A DNA stretch of 64,000 bases from Salinicola endophyticus (GTDB lineage Bacteria > Pseudomonadota > Gammaproteobacteria > Pseudomonadales > Halomonadaceae). A program made the translations under genes and the position numbers. This document shows, piece by piece, positions 28,928 through 38,583 of this stretch. Positions within the stretch are counted from its first letter, which is position 1. Every line of letters starts with the position of its first letter. The notes under the pieces are model-generated. The model did not search any database and was not told where the DNA came from. It saw nothing but the letters and a program-made list of their open reading frames with translations. Location: NCBI RefSeq assembly GCF_040536835.1, contig NZ_CP159578.1, positions 992,001-1,056,000 of the forward strand. Direction: 5' to 3'.

Positions 28928-30136
28928 ATGGCACAGCAGGGAGAGCGTCAGGAAACGCCGCAGGACGCGCTGCGGGTGACGCGGCTCGACAGCCTGGCGG
29001 CGCTGGAGGCGGCCAGCTGGAACGCGGTGGTGGGTACGGGCTACCCGTTCCTGCGGCACGAGTTTCTCGTCGCGCTCGAGGCGTGCGGCTGCGCCTGCAC
29101 CGAGACCGGCTGGACGCCGGACCATCTGCTGGTCTATCGCGGCGCGCGGCTGGTGGCGGTGCTGCCGCGCTACGCCAAGTGGCACTCGCGCGGCGAGTAC
29201 GTGTTCGACTGGGCCTGGGCGGATGCCTGGGAGCGCGCCGGCGGCGACTACTACCCCAAGTCGCTGTCGGCGATCCCGTTCACGCCGGCGAGCGGGCCGC
29301 GCCTGGGCGTGGTCGCCGACGAGTCGCATGCGGCGGTGATCGCGGCGCTGGGCCCGGTGCTGCGGGCAAGCGACATGCAGAGCTGGCATCTGCTGTTCGC
29401 CGGTGACGCCGAAGTGGCGGCGTGGCAGGCGGGCTTCGGGGCGCCGCTGCTCGAACGCTGCGCGGTACAGTTCACCTGGTGCGATGCCGGCTATGGTGAC
29501 TTCGAGGGCTTCCTCGCGGGGATGAGCTCACGCAAGCGCAAGGAGATCCGGCGCGAGCGCCGGCGGCTGGCGGAGCAGGGCTTCGTGTTCGAGCGCCTCA
29601 GCGGCGCGGCGATCGACGAGGCCGCGCTGGACCAGTTCTACCGCTGCTACTGCATGACCTATCTGGAACGCGGCCAGCACCCCTATCTCAATCGCGACTT
29701 CTTTACCCGACTGCGTGACACCCTGGGCGATGCGATGATGCTGGTCAGGGCGAGCATCGATGGCCGTGCTGTGGCCGCGGCGCTCTGCTTCGAGGGCGAT
29801 GACACCCTATACGGACGCTACTGGGGCAGCGAAGTGGAGGTGGATTTTCTGCACTTCGAGACCTGCTACTACCAGGGCATCGAGCACTGCCTGGCGCGCG
29901 GGCTTTCGCGCTTCGACCCGGGCACTCAGGGCGAGCACAAGCTCACCCGCGGCTTCGCCCCGGCGCTGAGCCGGTCGCTGCACTATCTGGCACATGAAGG
30001 CTTCCGCGAAGCGGTGGCGCAGTTCTGCCGCGAGGAGCGCGCCTATGTCGAGGCGTATCTAGAGCAGTGCCGCGGGCGGCTTCCCTTTCGCCAGACACCG
30101 GCAGGCGATGATGCCGCGGCGAATCACGAGGATTGA
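28928..30136 (+). CDS. FemAB/GNAT-like acyltransferase family protein (COG3146, DUF482)
   Basis: A 402-residue protein of the COG3146 group, predicted to be related to GNAT/FemAB transferases. Recognisable family stretches are YPFLRHEFLVALEACGC, the basic SSRKRKEIRRERRRL (about 200-214), GRYWGSEVEVDFLHFETCYY, and FDPGTQGEHKLTRGFAP near the C-terminus. The biochemical reaction is not known. GAGGGAG precedes the ATG at 28928. It runs in the same direction as the antiporter gene, 33 bp upstream of it. Confidence 0.82.
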   Translation: MAQQGERQETPQDALRVTRLDSLAALEAASWNAVVGTGYPFLRHEFLVALEACGCACTETGWTPDHLLVYRGARLVAVLPRYAKWHSRGEYVFDWAWADAWERAGGDYYPKSLSAIPFTPASGPRLGVVADESHAAVIAALGPVLRASDMQSWHLLFAGDAEVAAWQAGFGAPLLERCAVQFTWCDAGYGDFEGFLAGMSSRKRKEIRRERRRLAEQGFVFERLSGAAIDEAALDQFYRCYCMTYLERGQHPYLNRDFFTRLRDTLGDAMMLVRASIDGRAVAAALCFEGDDTLYGRYWGSEVEVDFLHFETCYYQGIEHCLARGLSRFDPGTQGEHKLTRGFAPALSRSLHYLAHEGFREAVAQFCREERAYVEAYLEQCRGRLPFRQTPAGDDAAANHED

Positions 30137-30169
30137 CGGCGCCCACGCCGTGACGAGGACCGACAAGCA

Positions 30170-32014
30170 ATGGATTTTCTCACTGAAGCCGCCGTGCTGC
30201 TGGGCGCCGCGATCATCGCGGTACCGCTGTTCCAGCGCCTGGGGCTGGGCTCGATCCTGGGCTATCTGTGCATCGGGCTGATCGCCGGCCCCTCGGTGAG
30301 CGGCTTCATCTCCGAGCCCGAGACGGTGCTGCACTTCTCCGAATTCGGCGTGGTGATGCTGCTGTTCATCATCGGTCTCGAGCTGGAGCCCAGACGCTTG
30401 TGGTCGATGCGCAAGCGCCTGTTCGGACTGGGGGCGATGCAGCTTGCCGGGTGTGCTGCGCTGCTGACACCCATCGGCCTGCTGCTGGGCCTGGCGCCGA
30501 GTATCGCGATCTTTCTCGGCCTGACGCTGGCACTCTCGTCGACCGCCTTCGCGCTGCAGGTGCTCAACGAGCGGCGCCAGCTGGCCACGCCACACGGCCA
30601 GAGTGCCTTCGCCATGCTGCTGTTCCAGGATCTGGCAGTGATTCCGCTGCTGGCGCTGCTGCCGTTTCTTGCCGGGCGCGTGGATGCCGCCCCGGACGAT
30701 ATCTGGATCATGGCGCGCAGCGTCGCCATCGTGGTCGCCGCGATCGTGTTCGGGCGGCTGGTGTTTCCGCGGGTGCTGGCGCTGATCGCACGTAGCGACA
30801 TCCATGAGATATTCACTGCCGCCGCGCTGTTTCTGGTCCTCGGTATGGCGCTGGCGATGGAGTGGGCGGGACTATCGATGGCGCTGGGCGCCTTTCTAGG
30901 CGGGGTGATGCTGGCGGACACCCCCTATCGCCACGAGCTCGAGGCCAACATCGAGCCGTTCAAGGGGCTGCTGCTGGGGCTGTTCTTCATCGCCGTGGGG
31001 ATGTCGGTAAATCTTGCCCTGGTACTCGACAACGTGCTGCTGGTGATCGGCCTGGCGCTGGCGATGACCCTGGTCAAGATGCTGGTGCTGGCGGCGATCG
31101 GACTGCTGGCGAAGCTGCCGCGCACGGAGATTCCACGGCTGGCGACGGTGATCGCCCAGGGCGGTGAGTTCGACTTCGTGCTGCTCACCGCCGCCGTCGC
31201 CGCCGGGGTGATCGACCAGCGCATCGCCAGCCTGTGCATCGCCGCGGTCACGCTGAGCATGGCGGCGACGCCGTTTCTCTATCAGCTGGGCGAGACGCTG
31301 GGCAACCGGCTCAAGGAGACGCGCCCCTTCGACACCGACTTCGGCGACGAGACCCCGCCGGTGGTGATCGCCGGTCTCGGCCGCTTCGGCCAGATGGTGG
31401 GGCGCACACTCAAGATGCAGGGCATCGCCTTTACCGCGCTGGACCCCAACATCACCCAGGTCGAGTTCATCCGCCGCTTCGGCTCGCGCATCTTCTACGC
31501 CGACGCCACGCGATTGGACCTGCTGCGCGCGGCGGGCATCGACAAGGCGCAGCTGCTGGTGATCGCGGTGGACGACGAGCATGCCGCGCTGACCATCGCG
31601 CGTCTGGCCAAGACGCACTTCCCCCATCTCAAGGTTCACGCCCGCGCGCGCAATCGTCATCACGCCTGGAAGCTGATGGAGCTGGGCGTGGATGGCGTGG
31701 TGCGCGAAACCTTCGCCTCAAGCATGGAGATGAGCGTCGAGGTGCTCAAGGGCATGGGCTACCCGAGCTCCAATGCGATCAATGCGGTGCGTACTTTCCG
31801 CGAGTTCGACAACCAGCTGCTCAAGGATACCTATACCCATCGCAACGACACCGAGCAGCTGATGGCCACCGAGAAGGCCGCCATGGAGGAGTTCAAGTCG
31901 CTGTTTCAGCAGGAGCTCGACCGCGGCCGCGGCAAGGCCGGCGATGAAGAACAAGTCGCCAACGACAGTGAGGAAGACACCGATGACGCAGACACTCGCG
32001 CAACGTCTCGCTGA
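30170..32014 (+). CDS. KefB/KefC-type monovalent cation:proton antiporter (CPA2) with TrkA-N domain
   Basis: A 614-residue protein with about twelve membrane segments (residues 5-380), including FGVVMLLFIIGLELEP and FAMLLFQDLAVIPLLALLP typical of CPA2 exchangers. It then has a cytoplasmic Rossmann TrkA-N/KTN domain (GLGRFGQMVGRTL, about 402-414) and a charged tail ending EEDTDDADTR. Length and domain order match glutathione-gated K+ efflux systems KefB/KefC (601-620 residues), which protect cells from electrophiles; Na+ transport is also possible in a halophile. No KefF/G ancillary gene is adjacent. The 3' end overlaps the next gene by 32 bp. Confidence 0.9.
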   Translation: MDFLTEAAVLLGAAIIAVPLFQRLGLGSILGYLCIGLIAGPSVSGFISEPETVLHFSEFGVVMLLFIIGLELEPRRLWSMRKRLFGLGAMQLAGCAALLTPIGLLLGLAPSIAIFLGLTLALSSTAFALQVLNERRQLATPHGQSAFAMLLFQDLAVIPLLALLPFLAGRVDAAPDDIWIMARSVAIVVAAIVFGRLVFPRVLALIARSDIHEIFTAAALFLVLGMALAMEWAGLSMALGAFLGGVMLADTPYRHELEANIEPFKGLLLGLFFIAVGMSVNLALVLDNVLLVIGLALAMTLVKMLVLAAIGLLAKLPRTEIPRLATVIAQGGEFDFVLLTAAVAAGVIDQRIASLCIAAVTLSMAATPFLYQLGETLGNRLKETRPFDTDFGDETPPVVIAGLGRFGQMVGRTLKMQGIAFTALDPNITQVEFIRRFGSRIFYADATRLDLLRAAGIDKAQLLVIAVDDEHAALTIARLAKTHFPHLKVHARARNRHHAWKLMELGVDGVVRETFASSMEMSVEVLKGMGYPSSNAINAVRTFREFDNQLLKDTYTHRNDTEQLMATEKAAMEEFKSLFQQELDRGRGKAGDEEQVANDSEEDTDDADTRATSR

Positions 32015-32825
32015 ACTCGATGACGCCTTCCGGGGCGACCTGACGCCGCTTTCCGGCGGCGACAGCGGTGCCGGCGTGTGGCGTCTGGCGGCCGCCACGC
32101 CGCTGATCGTCAAGTGCGACCGGCCCGAGCGGCTCGCCGGCGAAGCCGACGGGCTCGCCGCCCTGGCTGCGGCGGCCGAGGCTCTGGTGGTCCCGCGGGT
32201 GGTGGCGCTGGCCGGGGATCTGCTGGTGATGGAAGCGCTCGACGTCAGCGGGCCGCGCGATGGCGCGCGGCTCGGCGAGGGGCTGAGGCTGCTGCATGCC
32301 GCCACCCGCGACCCGGATGCCGATCACGGCTGGGCGCGCGACAACGCCTGCGGGCTCACGCCGCAGCCCAACGCCACGCTGGCCGATGGCCGCGCTTTCC
32401 AGCGCGAGCGCCGGCTGCTGCCGCTGGTGCGCGCCTGCCGCGACCGGGACCTGCTCGATGCCGCGCTGGCAACCCGGGTCGAACGGATCGCCACGACGCT
32501 GGAGAGCTGGCTCGTGGATCGGCCGCCGTCGCTGGTGCACGGCGATCTGTGGTCGGGCAATGTGCTGTTCACGCCGCGCGGGCCGGCGATCATCGATCCG
32601 GCGGTGTATCGTCACTATCCCGAGGTCGACGTGGCCATGCTGAGCCTGTTCGGCGATCCGGGGGCGGCCTTCCACGAGGCCTATTGGGACGGCCGGCGCC
32701 CGGCCGACTGGCCACGCCGCGAAGCGCTGTTCCAGCTCTATCCGCTGCTCAATCACCTCTACCTGTTCGGCGCCGGCTATCGCGATGGCGTGGCGAGGGC
32801 CGCCGCGCGTGTGCTGGCGGGCTGA
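31983..32825 (+). CDS. Fructosamine kinase family protein
   Basis: A 280-residue small-molecule kinase of the fructosamine-3-kinase/aminoglycoside-phosphotransferase fold. LTPLSGGDSGAGVWRL (about 19-34) is the N-lobe start, PSLVHGDLWSGNVLF (about 182-196) the catalytic loop with Asp, and GPAIIDPAVYRHYPEVDVAM the metal-binding DPA region. Bacterial members phosphorylate ketoamines or sugars such as ribulosamines; the substrate here is unknown. I use the ATG at 31983, preceded by GAGGAAG, inside the end of the antiporter gene. Confidence 0.85.
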   Translation: MTQTLAQRLAELDDAFRGDLTPLSGGDSGAGVWRLAAATPLIVKCDRPERLAGEADGLAALAAAAEALVVPRVVALAGDLLVMEALDVSGPRDGARLGEGLRLLHAATRDPDADHGWARDNACGLTPQPNATLADGRAFQRERRLLPLVRACRDRDLLDAALATRVERIATTLESWLVDRPPSLVHGDLWSGNVLFTPRGPAIIDPAVYRHYPEVDVAMLSLFGDPGAAFHEAYWDGRRPADWPRREALFQLYPLLNHLYLFGAGYRDGVARAAARVLAG

Positions 32826-32868
32826 ACCGGGAGCGCGAGACGATCCGCTCGGGGCGCGCATCGGCCCA

Positions 32869-32891
32869 GGTTCGGCTACAGTAGCCAAACC
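32869..32891. terminator. Hairpin between convergent kinase and TetR genes
   Basis: GGTTCGGCTA (32869-32878), CAG loop, TAGCCAAACC (32882-32891), paired except for one C-A mismatch. No T-run follows; it is a candidate weak bidirectional terminator. Confidence 0.4.
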
Positions 32892-32911
32892 TATCCGACG
32901 GCATGGTGCGC

Positions 32912-33538
32912 TCAGCCCTCGCTTGGCAGGCGCGCGATACGTGCGAAGAGGGTCTCGATCATGCGTGGGCCGACCTCGGCCAGTTCGTATTGGGTCGGGT
33001 CGCGTAGCCAGTCGTGCATCAGGCCGCCGAACATCGACATCAGCATGCGGCAGGCGATCTGCGGGTCGATGCCCTCGCCCAGGGCGCCGTCGCGCTGGGC
33101 CTGTTCGAGGCGCTCGACCATGGTGTCGTAGCACTCCTTGGCCAGATGGCTCTGCAATCCCAGCATGTCGATATCGCCGGAGGATTCACAGCGATGAAAG
33201 AGAATGGTGTGCACCCGCTGGGAGCGCGGACGCTGCAGCCGCTCCAGCGCGTGCAGGCACGCCAGGCGGAGGATCGTGAGCGGTGCGTGTGGGCGTTCGG
33301 GATCCTCGACCTCGTCGAGTAACTGGCGCAGTGGCATCTTGACCCGGTCGAGCATGGCCTGGAACAGGTCTGACTTGTTCTTGAAGTGCCAGTAGACGGC
33401 GCCACGGGTCATGCCGGCCTGGCGCGCGATCTGCTCGAGTGAGGCGCGCGAGACGCCGCGTTCCAGAAAGACGATCTCGGCGGCGTCGAGCAGCGCCTCG
33501 CGGGTGGCTTCGGCCTCGGCCTTGGTGCGTTTCGGCAT
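32912..33538 (-). CDS. acrR: TetR-family repressor of the adjacent RND pump (AcrR/TtgR-like)
   Basis: A 208-residue TetR regulator. The DNA-binding domain (about 10-56) contains FLERGVSRASLEQIARQAG and MTRGAVYWHFKNKSDLFQAM, the hallmark of the AcrR/TtgR/NalC branch. The C-terminal domain binds effectors. It is divergent from an acrAB-type operon with an inverted repeat between, so it very likely represses the pump and is relieved by its substrates. The ATG at 33538 fits the family; an upstream in-frame ATG at 33658 lies within the operator region and is rejected. Confidence 0.92.
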   Translation of the reverse strand: MPKRTKAEAEATREALLDAAEIVFLERGVSRASLEQIARQAGMTRGAVYWHFKNKSDLFQAMLDRVKMPLRQLLDEVEDPERPHAPLTILRLACLHALERLQRPRSQRVHTILFHRCESSGDIDMLGLQSHLAKECYDTMVERLEQAQRDGALGEGIDPQIACRMLMSMFGGLMHDWLRDPTQYELAEVGPRMIETLFARIARLPSEG

Positions 33539-33648
33539 GGTGGTGTCGTCATGAGCGTTGATAGAGGCGGCGTGTGGCTCGATCTTTCTCGGTGCTTGCG
33601 GGCTGGCGTCGAGTCCTTGGCGCGAGAATACCCCATTCGTTGGCAAGT

Positions 33649-33674
33649 TTACATTCATGTATGTATGCCTGTAA
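33649..33674. promoter_or_regulatory. Probable AcrR-type operator
   Basis: A 26-bp imperfect palindrome begins TTACATTCAT and ends TATGCCTGTAA. Inside it CATTCATGTATGTATG repeats the CAT/ATG phrases seen in AcrR/TtgR operators. It lies 111 bp from the repressor start and 44 bp from the acrA start, in an AT-richer patch. Confidence 0.65.
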
Positions 33675-33717
33675 GCTCGCTACATTCCCTTAGGCACTCT
33701 TTCCAGGACGGAGACTC

Positions 33718-35016
33718 ATGCGCCCTACACTCATGAATCGCCCCATCGGTATCGGTGGCGCGATACTGCTCTCGCTCGTACTGTCCGCCTGCGGCGGTGA
33801 CGAGTCATCCAGTGCCGGTGACCAACAGAAGGGGCAGCAGAAGCCGCCGACCCAGGCCCAGGTGCTGGAGGTCAAGGCGCGCGATATCGGGCTGTCCAAG
33901 ACCTACCCGGGCATGATTCGCAGCGACCAGGAGGTCACCGTGATGGGACGTGTCGAGGGGATTCTCGAGGCACGTCACTACCGCGAGGGGAGTCTGGTGG
34001 AGAAGGGCGACAAGCTCTTCACCATCGAACCCGCCCCCTACAAGGCGACCGTCGAACAGCGCCAGGCCGACGTCCAGAGTGCCCAGGCCGAGCTCTACCG
34101 GGCGCAGCGCGATGCCGAGCGCTACACGCGTCTCTACAAGCAGAACTCGGTCAGCCAGCAGCAGCGGGATCAGTCCCAGGCCGATCTGCGCACGGCCCAG
34201 GCATCGCTGGCCCAGGCAAAGGCGGCGCTGGACAGCGCCCAGATCGACTTGAGCTATACCCAGGTCAACGCCCCGGTCAGCGGCATGATCAGCTTGAGCG
34301 AGGTCAACGTGGGCAACCTGGTGCAGCCGCCCCAGCAGCTGGCGACGATCACGCCGCTCAACCCCATCGAGGTACGCTTCTCGCTGCCCGCGGATGACGC
34401 CTTTGCCCTGCGCCGCCAGCGCCAGCGCGGCGCCAAGGAGGCCGACGCCGCGGTGCTCACCGCGCCGTCCACCGGCTCGGCCACGCGCGAGCCGCTCAAG
34501 CTCGCCGGCGAGCTCGACTTCCTCGGTTCGCGTGTCGACGAGAGCACCAGCACGGTTCAGGCCGAAGCCACCTTCCGCAATCAGGATGGCCTGTTCCTGC
34601 CCGGTCAGTTCGTGCGTGTCACCCTGCCCAACGTCAAGCGCTACGGCGTCTTCGCGGTGCCCGCGGTGGCGGTGACTGAGGGACTCAAGGGGCCGCAGGT
34701 GTATGTCCTCGACGCCGAAGGCAAGGTCGAGGCGCGCTTCGTCTCGCTGGGGGAGGTCGCCGGCGACTGGCAGATCATCACCCAGGGTCTCGACAGCGGC
34801 GACCGCGTGGTGGTCTCGGGCATCGGCAGCGTCTCGCCCGGTGACAAGATCGACCCGCAGCCGTTCTCCGGCAGCGCGGAGCAGCCCCAGGACAAGGCCG
34901 GCGAGAATCCCTCGCAGAAGGCCGATGCCAAGGGTGGTGAGGGCGCCGAAGGGGCCCAGGCCGGTAAAGGCACCCAAGGGGCCCAGACCGATGGCGGCCA
35001 GAACGGAGCCAACTGA
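33718..35016 (+). CDS. acrA: RND efflux periplasmic adaptor lipoprotein (AcrA/MexA-like)
   Basis: A 432-residue membrane fusion protein. The lipobox LSAC places the acylated Cys at about residue 25. The lipoyl halves include VEGILEARHYREGSLVEKGD and AQIDLSYTQVNAPVSGMIS, flanking an alpha-helical hairpin (about 100-165) rich in Gln and Ala; the beta-barrel and membrane-proximal domains follow. The last about 50 residues are an unusual Gly/Gln/Lys/Ala-rich tail (EQPQDKAGENPSQK onward) absent from typical AcrA. GGACGGAGA precedes the ATG. Its TGA overlaps the acrB ATG by one base. No outer-membrane channel gene follows. Confidence 0.93.
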   Translation: MRPTLMNRPIGIGGAILLSLVLSACGGDESSSAGDQQKGQQKPPTQAQVLEVKARDIGLSKTYPGMIRSDQEVTVMGRVEGILEARHYREGSLVEKGDKLFTIEPAPYKATVEQRQADVQSAQAELYRAQRDAERYTRLYKQNSVSQQQRDQSQADLRTAQASLAQAKAALDSAQIDLSYTQVNAPVSGMISLSEVNVGNLVQPPQQLATITPLNPIEVRFSLPADDAFALRRQRQRGAKEADAAVLTAPSTGSATREPLKLAGELDFLGSRVDESTSTVQAEATFRNQDGLFLPGQFVRVTLPNVKRYGVFAVPAVAVTEGLKGPQVYVLDAEGKVEARFVSLGEVAGDWQIITQGLDSGDRVVVSGIGSVSPGDKIDPQPFSGSAEQPQDKAGENPSQKADAKGGEGAEGAQAGKGTQGAQTDGGQNGAN

Positions 35017-38000
35017 TGAATTTCTCCAGCGTATTCATCAGGCGCCCGATCTTCGCCACGGTCATCTCGGTCATCATCATCCTGATTGGCCTGATGGCGA
35101 TGCGGACCCTGCCGATCGAGCAGTACCCGCAGGTGGTGCCGCCGACGATCAGCGTCTCGGCGACCTATCCCGGGGCCAGTGCGCAGACGGTCTCCGACAC
35201 CGTGGCGTCGACCCTGGCGCAGGAGATCAACGGCACCGAGAACATGATCTATCTGACCTCGTCGAGCTCCGACAGCGGTCAGATGTCGATGAGCGTCTAC
35301 TTCAAGATCGGGACCAACCCGCAGACGGCGCAGATCAACGTCAACAACCGGGTGCAGCAGGCGCTCTCCAAGCTGCCCAGCGAGGTCCAGTCGCAGGGGG
35401 TGACGGTGGAGCAGCGCGCGTCCAGCGTGCTGATGTTCGTTGCCGTCACCTCGGCCAGCGATGCCTATGACTCGCTCTACCTGACCAATTACGCCAACAT
35501 CAACATCACCGATGCGCTCAAGCAGCTGCCGGGGGTGGGGCAGGCCGAGGTACTCGGCAGTCAGGAATTCGCCATGCGTATCTGGCTCGACCCTGACAAG
35601 CTGGCGCAGTACGACCTGACGCCGGCCGAGGTGTCGTCGGCGATCCGCGCGCAGAACGCGGTGGTGGCCGCGGGCAAGATCGGCGCCGAGCCGCAGAGCG
35701 ATCCCTCGCCCTACACCTACACCATCACCACGGAAGGGCGCTTCAGCAGCGTCGATCAGTTCCGCAACATTCTGCTGCGCACCAATCCCGACGGCTCCTC
35801 GTTGCGCTTGAGCGATGTCGCTCGGGTCGAGCTGGGCAAGAACACCTACGGCATCCAGGGCTACGTCAACAACAAGCCGATCGCCCCCATTGCCATCTAC
35901 CTTCAGCCCGGGGCCAATGCCCTCGACGTGGCGCGTGAGGTCAAGAGCGAGATGGCGACGCTCAAGCAACGCTTCCCGCCGGGGCTGGACTACGAGATCC
36001 CCTACGACACCACGCTGTTCATCGACGCCTCGGTGAACTCGGTCGAGCACACCTTCATCGAGGCGCTGCTGCTGGTGGCGGTGATCGTGTTCGTGTTCCT
36101 GCAGAGCTGGCGCTCGACGCTGGTGGCGATGTCGGTGGTGCCGATCTCGGTGGTGGGTACCTTCGCCGGGATGTATCTGCTCGACTTCTCGATCAACCTG
36201 CTGTCGCTGTTCGGGATGATCCTGGCGATCGGGATCGTGGTCGACGACGCCATCGTGGTGATCGAGAACGTTGAACGCATCATGCAGGAGGACGAGGAGG
36301 CCACGCCCTTCAGCGCCGCGCTGGAGGCGATGAAAGAGGTCTCCGGCGCGGTCATCGCGACCTCGTTCATCATGACCGCGGTATTCGTGCCGGTGGGCTT
36401 CATGGGTGGTCTGACCGGGCAGATGTATCAGCAGTTCGCGATCACCATCGCCATTTCGGTGGCGATTTCGGCGCTGGTGGCGCTGTCGTTCACGCCGGCG
36501 ATCAGCGCGATCTTCCTGCAGAACCATCAGCGCATCCGCGAATCCAAGGTCGTGCGTGCGATCAAGAAGCCGTTCGAGTGGTTCAACAAGGGCTTCGAGA
36601 AGGTCACCGACCTGTTCATGGCGATCACCAACTTCCTCATTCATCAGCTGTGGCTGGTGGTGGTGGGGCTGGTCGGGGTCGGCGTGCTGTCGTGGACGAT
36701 CTACTCCCAGCTGCCCAGCGGCCTGCTGCCGACCGAGGACCAGGGCGTGGCGCTGGCCTCGGTGACGCTGCCGGCGGGCGCCTCGGTATCGCGCACCGAT
36801 GCCTATATCCAGGAGCTGAGCACGCGACTGCGTGACGAGGTGCCGGGGATCAACTACGTGGTCGGCATCCCTGGGTTCGACATCCTGTCGAGCTCGGCCA
36901 ACACCGCCAAGGGGACGGTCTTCGTCACCATGAAGCCGTGGTCCGAACGCAGCGTGACTGCGGACCAACTGATCGGCAAGATCATGCAGATCGGGGCCCA
37001 GATCCAGGGCGGCCAGACGATGGCCTTCAACATGCCGCCGATCCAGGGGCTTTCGCCCACCGGCGGTTTCACCGGCTACCTGCAGTCCTACGGCGGCGAC
37101 TCGCCGCAGCAACTGGCGGCGGCGGCCGGCAAGATCATGCAGGCGGCCAATCAGCGCCCCGAGATCGGCCAGGCGTTCTCGACCCTGGATGTCAACGTGC
37201 CGGTCTATCGCGCCACTGTGGATACCGACAAGGTGCGCAGTCTGGGTGTGGACATTTCCGATCTCAACACGACCCTGGCGAGCACCTTCGGTAGCGCCTT
37301 CGTCAACTACTTCACCCGGTCCAGCCGTAACTTCCAGGTCTATCTGCAGTCGGAGGACGACTTCCGTCGCAACCCGGAAGACATCAGCAAGGTCTACGTG
37401 CGTGGCGGCGACGGCCAGCGCATCCCGCTCTCCGAGCTGGTCACGCTGACCCGCGAGAATGCACCCACGGTACTCCAGCGCTACAACGTCTATCCGGCAG
37501 CCCAGTTCGCCGGCGGGCCGGCGCCGGGCTACAGCTCGGGCCAGGCGGTCCAGGCGATGCAGGAAGTGGTGGCACAGACGCTGGGCTCCGACTACGCCAT
37601 GGGCTGGTCCGGGGAGGCCTATCAGCAGGCCAACGTGGGCACCGCGGCGACCCTGGCGCTCTCCTTCGGCGTGGTCATGATGTTCTTGATCCTGGCCGCC
37701 CAGTACGAGAGCTGGACGCTACCGCTGGCGGTGGTCTCGGCGGTGCCGTTCGCCTTCATCGGCGCCATCCTGGCGGTACATCTCGCGGGTCTGAGCACCA
37801 GCGTCTACCTGCAGGTGGGGCTACTGGTGGTGGTGGGGCTGGCGGCCAAGAACGCCATCCTGATCGTCGAGTTCGCCGAGCAGCAGCGCAAGCACGCGGG
37901 GCTCTCGGTGATCGAGGCGGCCAAGGTGGCGGCACGCCAGCGTTTCCGGCCCATCGTGATGACCTCGCTGGCGTTCATCGGCGGCACCCTGCCGCTGGCA

Positions 38001-38195
38001 CTCGCCTCCGGAGCCAGCGCGGCGAGCCGGCAACAGATCGGTACGCCGGTGGTCGGCGGCATGATCTCGATCACCCTGCTGGCGACGGTGTTCGTGCCGG
38101 CGGCCTATGTGCTGATCATGCGCGTGACGCTGTGGCTCAGTACCAAGCTCAAGCGCCAGCATGAGGGCTCCGATGCCGACGGGCAGCGCTCTTGA
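35016..38195 (+). CDS. acrB: RND multidrug efflux transporter, HAE1 family (AcrB/MexB-like)
   Basis: A 1059-residue inner-membrane proton-driven pump with twelve membrane segments and two large periplasmic loops. Proton-relay residues are in place: D410-D411 in GIVVDDAIVVIENVER and K945 in GLAAKNAILIVEFAE. The N-terminus (FIRRPIFATVISVIIIL) and the TYPGASAQTVSDTVA stretch are typical of the HAE1 group. It acts with the adaptor encoded just upstream and an outer-membrane TolC-type channel from elsewhere to export drugs, bile-like compounds or solvents. The gene ends about 100 bp before a strong terminator. Confidence 0.96.
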   Translation: MNFSSVFIRRPIFATVISVIIILIGLMAMRTLPIEQYPQVVPPTISVSATYPGASAQTVSDTVASTLAQEINGTENMIYLTSSSSDSGQMSMSVYFKIGTNPQTAQINVNNRVQQALSKLPSEVQSQGVTVEQRASSVLMFVAVTSASDAYDSLYLTNYANINITDALKQLPGVGQAEVLGSQEFAMRIWLDPDKLAQYDLTPAEVSSAIRAQNAVVAAGKIGAEPQSDPSPYTYTITTEGRFSSVDQFRNILLRTNPDGSSLRLSDVARVELGKNTYGIQGYVNNKPIAPIAIYLQPGANALDVAREVKSEMATLKQRFPPGLDYEIPYDTTLFIDASVNSVEHTFIEALLLVAVIVFVFLQSWRSTLVAMSVVPISVVGTFAGMYLLDFSINLLSLFGMILAIGIVVDDAIVVIENVERIMQEDEEATPFSAALEAMKEVSGAVIATSFIMTAVFVPVGFMGGLTGQMYQQFAITIAISVAISALVALSFTPAISAIFLQNHQRIRESKVVRAIKKPFEWFNKGFEKVTDLFMAITNFLIHQLWLVVVGLVGVGVLSWTIYSQLPSGLLPTEDQGVALASVTLPAGASVSRTDAYIQELSTRLRDEVPGINYVVGIPGFDILSSSANTAKGTVFVTMKPWSERSVTADQLIGKIMQIGAQIQGGQTMAFNMPPIQGLSPTGGFTGYLQSYGGDSPQQLAAAAGKIMQAANQRPEIGQAFSTLDVNVPVYRATVDTDKVRSLGVDISDLNTTLASTFGSAFVNYFTRSSRNFQVYLQSEDDFRRNPEDISKVYVRGGDGQRIPLSELVTLTRENAPTVLQRYNVYPAAQFAGGPAPGYSSGQAVQAMQEVVAQTLGSDYAMGWSGEAYQQANVGTAATLALSFGVVMMFLILAAQYESWTLPLAVVSAVPFAFIGAILAVHLAGLSTSVYLQVGLLVVVGLAAKNAILIVEFAEQQRKHAGLSVIEAAKVAARQRFRPIVMTSLAFIGGTLPLALASGASAASRQQIGTPVVGGMISITLLATVFVPAAYVLIMRVTLWLSTKLKRQHEGSDADGQRS

Positions 38196-38299
38196 GGCAG
38201 GGCGCATGAGACTGCGCCGACGCGTTCACTGACGCGCGCGGCGCAGGCGATGACGCATTCGCGATCACGCCCAACGCCAAATCGACTACCTTTAAATAG

Positions 38300-38329
38300 A
38301 GGCAACCTCACAGGGAGGTTGCCTTTTTT
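38300..38329 (+). terminator. Rho-independent terminator of the acrAB operon
   Basis: AGGCAACCTC (38300-38309), ACAGG loop, GAGGTTGCCT (38315-38324), then TTTTT. The 10-bp stem is perfect. Confidence 0.93.
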
Positions 38330-38583
38330 CTTGCGCGCGCCACAGGCGCCGATAACGCTGGCGAAAAGACGTTTTGACGCTCATCCGGTGCTGCCGTATA
38401 CCTAGTAGGGCCGGGTCGCGTTGGCATCGTCGAGGTGTCACGTCAATGCGCTATTGGTCTGGCTCGCACCTCGCGTTGGACGGATTAACACCGGTTATCG
38501 CGACTGCCGTGTGCGAGCGCGCAGGATCAGGGTGCGGCCCAGATCGTCAATGCAGGCTGACGCAGGTTTTCGGGAGGCTTTAC

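Noticed and set aside
34641..37112. Long minus-strand frame opposite acrAB
   Set aside because: His/Arg/Asp-rich antisense of GC-rich genes; acrA and acrB on the plus strand have clear domains.
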